This document shows positions 59,061 to 64,000 of a stretch of DNA of 64,000 bases, piece by piece. A program made the position numbers and the translations under genes. Every line of letters begins with the position of its first letter. Positions within the stretch are counted from its first letter, which is position 1. The stretch comes from Tetmemena sp. SeJ-2015. Lineage: Eukaryota > Ciliophora > Spirotrichea > Sporadotrichida > Oxytrichidae. The notes beneath the pieces are model-generated. The model did no database searches. It saw only the letters and a program-made list of their open reading frames with translations, and was not told the origin of the DNA. Location of the stretch: positions 1-64,000 of the forward strand of contig JAJKFJ010021013.1 of NCBI GenBank assembly GCA_027382625.1. Reading direction: 5' to 3'.

Positions 59061-59779
59061 TATTCCCTAATGCTTAAACTTATACATCTCTTTTTTTATT
59101 TCTCTAATCCATTCATATTAAACCTATAATTTATTCTTTAAAATAAATAAATAAGCTTGTAAATTTATGCAGCTGGGACTCAAGCATACTCAAGTTTACA
59201 AATGGAACTGGGACAGAAAGAAATAAGCAAAAGCTTTCAACTAGCAGCAATCATAATTTTAAAAGTATTTGCTCTATTTTTTTATATTTAAAAAATGTTT
59301 TTAAAATTTCAAATTATAAACTTAAATAAAAAAATAGGTCTTTATAAATATATATTAACAAAACTATTTATTTAATAACACCATAATTCTCGAGATTTCT
59401 TTTTCAAAACTATATCTAAAAAAATTGAACCTTTATTTATAAACTTTAAGATTGAAATTAAAAGAAACTTTACCTAATATACCTCAAACAACAAAAGTAA
59501 GAGGCAAACTGATATATATTTGAATTAAAAATGCTAAAAATGCTGATAAAATTCAGTTATATTTCTTCAAACAACACTGAAATTAAAATTATTTTTACGA
59601 AACTGAGTGTAGGACACTTACTTTCATTAAGAAAGAAAAAGATGTATTTAAATTTTAAATATAAGGTAGTTACGTTTGCACGCTAAGAGGCAAGATTTCT
59701 CAAAATTAAATCCAAATTTTCAATATGAGAAACAGTAGAATATTTATTAACTTAAAACATTATGATAGATTAAATAGTT
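59061..59779. other. AT-rich spacer
   Basis: No gene recognised. Confidence 0.4.
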
Positions 59780-60048
59780 ATGGAAGAGTGGATGAAAGTT
59801 GATGGTGAAATGATTGGGAGTAGTCTAAAACTCCATGAACTCTAGCAATAAATGGCAGGTATGCCTTTTTTATTTGATCATATTTCTGAGCATTTATAAT
59901 AAATTTAGCTCTCATTTTATTTGTGCGAGCATGTAATTATAGGCTAATGAAGAGGCTTTAATAAATGAAGAAGGAAGTTCTTCTCGAAAATATATCACAC
60001 ATTTTTCTTAGAAAAAGAGAACTATTTGAAGAGGCTGTGCGCTAGTGA
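59780..60048 (+). CDS. Small two-exon gene, unknown protein
   Basis: ATG 59780; exon 1 reads MEEWMKVDGEMIGSSLKLHE, LQQQMA and ends at donor GTATGC (59859). With acceptor AATTTAG at 59908 (50-bp intron) exon 2 continues in frame through RLMKRLQQMKKEVLLENISH and IFLRKRELFEEAVRQ to TGA 60046-60048. Total about 73 residues, highly charged, probably alpha-helical or coiled-coil. Family not recognised. Confidence 0.5.
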
Positions 60049-60360
60049 TAAATTTGGCAATATTTAAATTCTAAGGATTGAAAGCTCTCAATCGCCTATC
60101 AAAATTACTATTTAGATGAGGGAGAATAAATTCAAGCAATCTCAGAGCAATAAAAAATAATTAAGCCCTAAATATAAATTTTCCGAAAATAACTAAGAAT
60201 CAAGCTGGTTATAAAAGAGAATACGAGTTAGTCTAGCAACTTTCAAAATATTAAAATATATATAATTATTAAATATGAAAGAGAAAGAAATAGATAATAA
60301 CTGGGGAAATAAATACACTAAGGACTCCAGAAATATTCTTACAGCAAACCTAAATAAGTA
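60049..60360 (+). other. Open frame of uncertain status
   Basis: A frame different from the preceding gene reads FGNIQILRIESSQSPIKITI, MRENKFKQSQSNKKQLSPKY. It is K/Q/S-rich and could be a second small gene or antisense. Not called as CDS. Confidence 0.3.
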
Positions 60361-60367
60361 AAGTTTT

Positions 60368-61189
60368 TGGGGGGGGGCCTTTCCTCGTCATCCACTTTTT
60401 TTCATGAAAATACGAAAAATCACTATCTGGCCTAAAATCATCTAAAATACCGATTCTTTTATCCAAATTCAAATCCAGAAGGCCCATCTTGGTCTTATTT
60501 TTTAATTTAACAAATGAGCTAAAATTTTTCGAAACATAAGTATAAAAAATTATTTTTTAAGGCTACTTGATGTTATAATTAATTTTATATTTTTTTTATT
60601 TATTAAATAAGACGATCTACTTTCAATAAATTAGTTATTAAATAAAGATAATGAATTTTTTTAAAAAAATTAATTTAGAGGGCAATCCTAGAAAAATTCA
60701 ATAAACAATTTAAGAGCAAAGGCAATTATTTTCAATTATAAAATATTCAAAATAGAAGTAGAATAAAGAGGATTCCATTATTTATCATCCATACAAAGGA
60801 ACAAAATTATTTAAATAAATATAAATAGACTGAGTTATTAATTTTAAGATTTTTTTTAATTTAATGAGAGCTCTAAATAATAAAGAGGACTCGAAGGCAA
60901 TGATAATATTTATTAAGAGATCCATGAATTAATTATGACATAAAATATCTTTTACTTATTCAAGCTTCGATTTTTTCTAGTTAAATTGCCATTTTTTGCA
61001 ATTTAAATTTTTAAACATTAATTTTCAATGAAGCTATTCCCAAAAAAATTTAATTAAAAAATATGACCAAGATAGGTCCTCTGGATTTGAATTTGGACGA
61101 AAGAATCGGTTTTTTAGCTGATTTTAGGCCAGATAGTGATTTTTCGTATTTTCATGAAAAAAAGTGGATGACGAGGAAAGGCCCCCCCC
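60368..61189. mobile_element. Fold-back element FB, copy 3, with 8-bp target duplication
   Basis: An 822-bp element whose left arm begins with a G run then CCTTTCCTCGTCATCCACTT and whose right arm is its inverse. The arms extend through CACTATCTGGCCTAAAATCA. Flanked by AAAGTTTT at 60360-60367 and 61190-61197. No internal ORF; the 61063-61287 ORF is just a read-through of the right arm. Confidence 0.9.
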
Positions 61190-61197
61190 AAAGTTTT

Positions 61198-62035
61198 AAT
61201 TTTTTAATAAATAGTTTTTCCTTTTATTTAAAAATCATTTTACCATATTTAAATTTTTATTTAATAAAAATTTTTAAAATTTTCTAAAAATGAACAAAAA
61301 CCCCTTTTAAGCTTTTTTTCATGAACTTAATTAATCGATAACCCAATTTATTCACTATCTTTGATAAAAGTCTTCAATTAAAAGAGTAAGTAAGTCTTCT
61401 AGAGATTCATCCATATAGCCTTTTTATAATTAGGGGTTGAGTGACAAAGAGGGGGAATAAAATTATGAGAAGTAGATAGTGATAGTTATAGTAACAAAAG
61501 GTTAAAATAGAATGAGATAAAAGAAACATCACTTTAAAATATGACTCATTACAAATCATTAATTGTATTTGTTTAAATTTGAATTAGATACACATAATAA
61601 ACTAATCGTATTCTATCTAAAATAATCTTCGATTTAAATAAATAATCGATTTTTCATATTATTTTCCAGGAGATAATTACACCCTTGTGAGAGTCCGTAC
61701 ATTTTTTAAATTTCTTCATTTGTTTCTCTATTTTATGTTTAAAGTATTTTATTATTTTTATTTTATATAATTAATTTTTAAAAAATTCCTAATTGAAAAA
61801 ATAAAAAAAATTTATTAAATTTGTATTATATTTCTTTATTATTTTGGTAAAATAAAATTGTTAATATTTTAGGATCATTGCTCTAAGAATAGTAAGACCA
61901 TTTGTTCAAGATCACGAAAATTGACAAATCATATTTAAATTTATTATTTTAATTTATCTGAATTAAATTATTTGAAATATGATATTTGAAATAAACTTTA
62001 TAATTTTGAGTAAATTATTTATTATATTTTTATGG
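61198..62035. other. AT-rich spacer
   Basis: No gene recognised. Confidence 0.4.
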
Positions 62036-62040
62036 AATTA

Positions 62041-62167
62041 AACTTTAAAATCAGAGTCTGAAGATGAGCTATCAGAGCAAATAAGTAATAATTAGAAACA
62101 TAATTTATATCAAAACTAGTCAGGAGAGCTACCATCCTGCTTCGCTGACAATAATATTAAGATTTGA
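62041..62167 (+). CDS. Short orphan coding segment
   Basis: The frame ending at TGA 62165-62167 reads LKSESEDELSEQISNNQKHN, LYQNQSGELPSCFADNNIKI. Acidic and polar, with TAG as Gln. No start seen; it may be a terminal exon. Confidence 0.35.
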
Positions 62168-62508
62168 CCATTTTACTTAGCCATTCAATAGAATTAAAAA
62201 TATTCTCATTCTATATTAAATTAATGAAAATTAAGGGAATCATCGCGCAATCAACATTAATATCCCATCAATTAAAACTTATAATCTAAAAAATATTATT
62301 TTTTTTTAAAAAAATTACTATTATAAAAATATATTAAACTTATTGCTAGCTTTTAAAATAAGAAAATAATAAATATTAATTATTAAAGATTTTAAAAATG
62401 TAGGGCAATTTTAATCAATCTTAAGAAGATCTTTTGTAATACAAAAATTTTTTAGATAAAAAATCTGATAAAATATTTTCGCTCAGGTAGCAGAGATGAA
62501 TAACAGAG

Positions 62509-62727
62509 ATGAATAAGCATGAATTTATTAGAGATACAGGATATTCTATAAGGCAAAGTAATTATCTTTTTAATTTTTAAACTAAATATTTTCATGTTTT
62601 CGATGACAAAGCTGATAAAGGAAGCGCAGAAATGTTTTCGCTTAGATGCATGCAATATATTGAAGATCTAATGTCTTTTAATGCTTATTCTCCACTCAAA
62701 GACAAGATATATAATATTAAATTGTGA
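62509..62727 (+). CDS. Small gene, unknown protein
   Basis: ATG 62509 to TGA 62725-62727, 72 residues, with TGA immediately upstream in frame. Contains MNKHEFIRDTGYSIRQSNYL, KYFHVFDDKADKGSAEMFSL, RCMQYIEDLMSFNAYSPLKD. Mixed charged/hydrophobic composition and few AT-only codons support coding. The minus-strand ORF 62452-62655 is its shadow. Family not recognised. Confidence 0.5.
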
Positions 62728-63399
62728 GTCTTAAATCTAATATTTTATTAAAAAGTAATCTCCAACTAGGAGATAATTCATTTCTATACCATTTCTTGCA
62801 CATTAAGAAGAAAAACAAAACCTTCAATATCATTAATTTTATATCATTATAATAATTTTGTGTTGTCTACTTTAAGTCTTCAAGTAATCCAAATAATCAT
62901 CTCTAAAATGTCGCAAAATCCACCATTTCATTTACTAAAATATATTTAATCGTTTTACATTAGAAGTCAAATTGCTTTAGATAGAGGGAAGTTACTAATA
63001 TTTAAAAAAGAAATTAAAATCATTTCTTTCTTTTATATGAAATCTTGCCAACACGGAATTTTAAAATTTAACTTCTTTTAATTAATTTGAATTAGAAATG
63101 TTTTTTCATATATTCCTCATTTAACTGCCTTCTCATTTCTATTCTGAATATCTCGAATCAGTAAGCTAGATTGTATGTTTTCTTGCTATTATTGTCTTAG
63201 CTACCTCTCTTCTTTTCAAACTCCCGGAACCAACTTCTAAGTCTCCACTAAAGAAATAAGTGGCAGTTGTGTTATTTTTTTTCCGGGACTACAATATTTT
63301 CCGACATTCTTTATTATATTTTCTTCTCTTATTAATTTTCTTTATAACTTTAAACTGTCATCGTGTTAAAAAACCTATTCCTATTAGCTTTGATTAAAA
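62728..63399. other. AT-rich spacer
   Basis: No gene recognised. Confidence 0.4.
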
Positions 63400-63830
63400 G
63401 GAGTCGATTTATTATAGAAGGAATTTTAATTAAAATCGGTGATTGGTTAAAATAATAAATGGAGAGTTGCAAAATGGTGACAGTTGAAATCACAGATTCA
63501 CCCCCTAATCTGCAGCTTGTTCGATAGCTTATCAAAAATTAATATGAGTTTCTTCTTTAATCATCTTCGTAGCACCTCTTAGCAGCGAGATATGACTCGC
63601 GCACTCTTCTTCTTCATCATCTTCATTTTCATCTAAACTTGTGTCGCTTATAACTCTTTACTGAGCACTCCCTCACAAATAGTTGCATGGATAAAAATTG
63701 TCTAAAATTGATGCTGAATCGAATGGTCTAATTATTATTTAAATCGTGAGCATTCAACTTGCCATGATTATTCCATTATTATTAAATATCTAATTTAATT
63801 CTCTTTTTATTAAATTCTCAAGCTATATTC
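63400..63830 (+). repeat. R4 repeat, best-preserved copy
   Basis: Carries all family landmarks in order: AAAATCGGTGATTGGTTAAA, CAGATTCACCCCCTAATCTG, CAGCTTGTTCGATAGCTTAT, TTTCTTCTTTAATCATCTTC, ACTGAGCACTCCCTCACAAA, GCTGAATCGAATGGTCTAAT. Useful as the family reference. Confidence 0.7.
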
Positions 63831-64000
63831 TTTCTCTTTCTTATTAACATTTATAATCTGTCTTTAATTTCGTAATCATCTTCAAATAACTATTAAAAAT
63901 AACTTTTATATTAGAGAGATGTGATAAGAAAGGCAATTCAAAATACTCAGATTACTAATCAATTTAAAATGAGTGAAGCGTTGAAGAGATTGCCCATCCA

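Noticed and set aside
1..64000. Bacterial or viral origin, CRISPR arrays, rRNA genes, C4A4 telomeres, TBE transposon ends
   Set aside because: No regularly spaced short repeats, no rRNA-like conserved blocks and no CCCCAAAA tracts were seen; recoded TAA/TAG and short GT-AG introns indicate a ciliate nucleus.

Overview
The window looks like germline (micronuclear) DNA of a spirotrich-type ciliate. Three things point there. (1) Coding segments read through in-frame TAA and TAG exactly where glutamine is expected (kinase FYAAQIALA, SALAQDLI, QRLGQKN), and the best-supported genes end at TGA. (2) The one fully recognisable gene, an AGC protein kinase at 16591-20364, is cut by short AT-rich inserts bounded by 4-6 bp direct repeats. 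Excising each insert with one repeat restores the frame, as for internal eliminated sequences (IESs) with pointers. (3) Genes are sparse islands of higher GC in very AT-rich DNA packed with dispersed repeats. Introns are short (30-78 bp), GT-AG, usually GTAAG/GTAAC...TAG. Genus is not determined; no C4A4 telomeric repeat or TBE-type transposon end was seen.

Layout: 0-13 kb holds dispersed repeats (R1, R3, R4, a 659-bp TIR element) and several orphan coding islands. 13-16 kb has the 3' end of a spliced minus-strand gene and a ~1.9 kb TIR element with a fold-back element nested inside it. 16.6-20.4 kb is the kinase gene: N-terminal PH/TH1-like domain, linker, catalytic domain and AGC tail, six introns (one interrupted by or containing ~1.4 kb of germline DNA) and three precisely mapped exonic IESs. 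A minus-strand exon-like segment lies inside the large intron/IES. 21-36 kb contains orphan coding islands (a glutamine-rich fragment, a two-exon ubiquitin-like gene, a possible HMG-like fragment, a two-exon gene at 35.6 kb) between repeats. 37-46 kb is mostly R2/R3/R4 repeats, a fold-back insertion inside an R2 copy, a low-complexity stretch and a near-perfect 987-bp palindrome. 47-53 kb holds a glutamine-rich gene in pieces, a 206-codon ORF with a membrane segment, and a frame-disrupted ATPase-like region with helicase-like motifs. 53-64 kb alternates repeats with small genes.

No operons or shared pathway can be claimed. The coding islands probably become separate small macronuclear chromosomes, and the repeats would be eliminated. 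Because only TGA stops translation, open frames are long by chance here. Small CDS calls therefore rest on amino-acid character, GC rise, splice signals and a TGA stop, and are marked with modest confidence.
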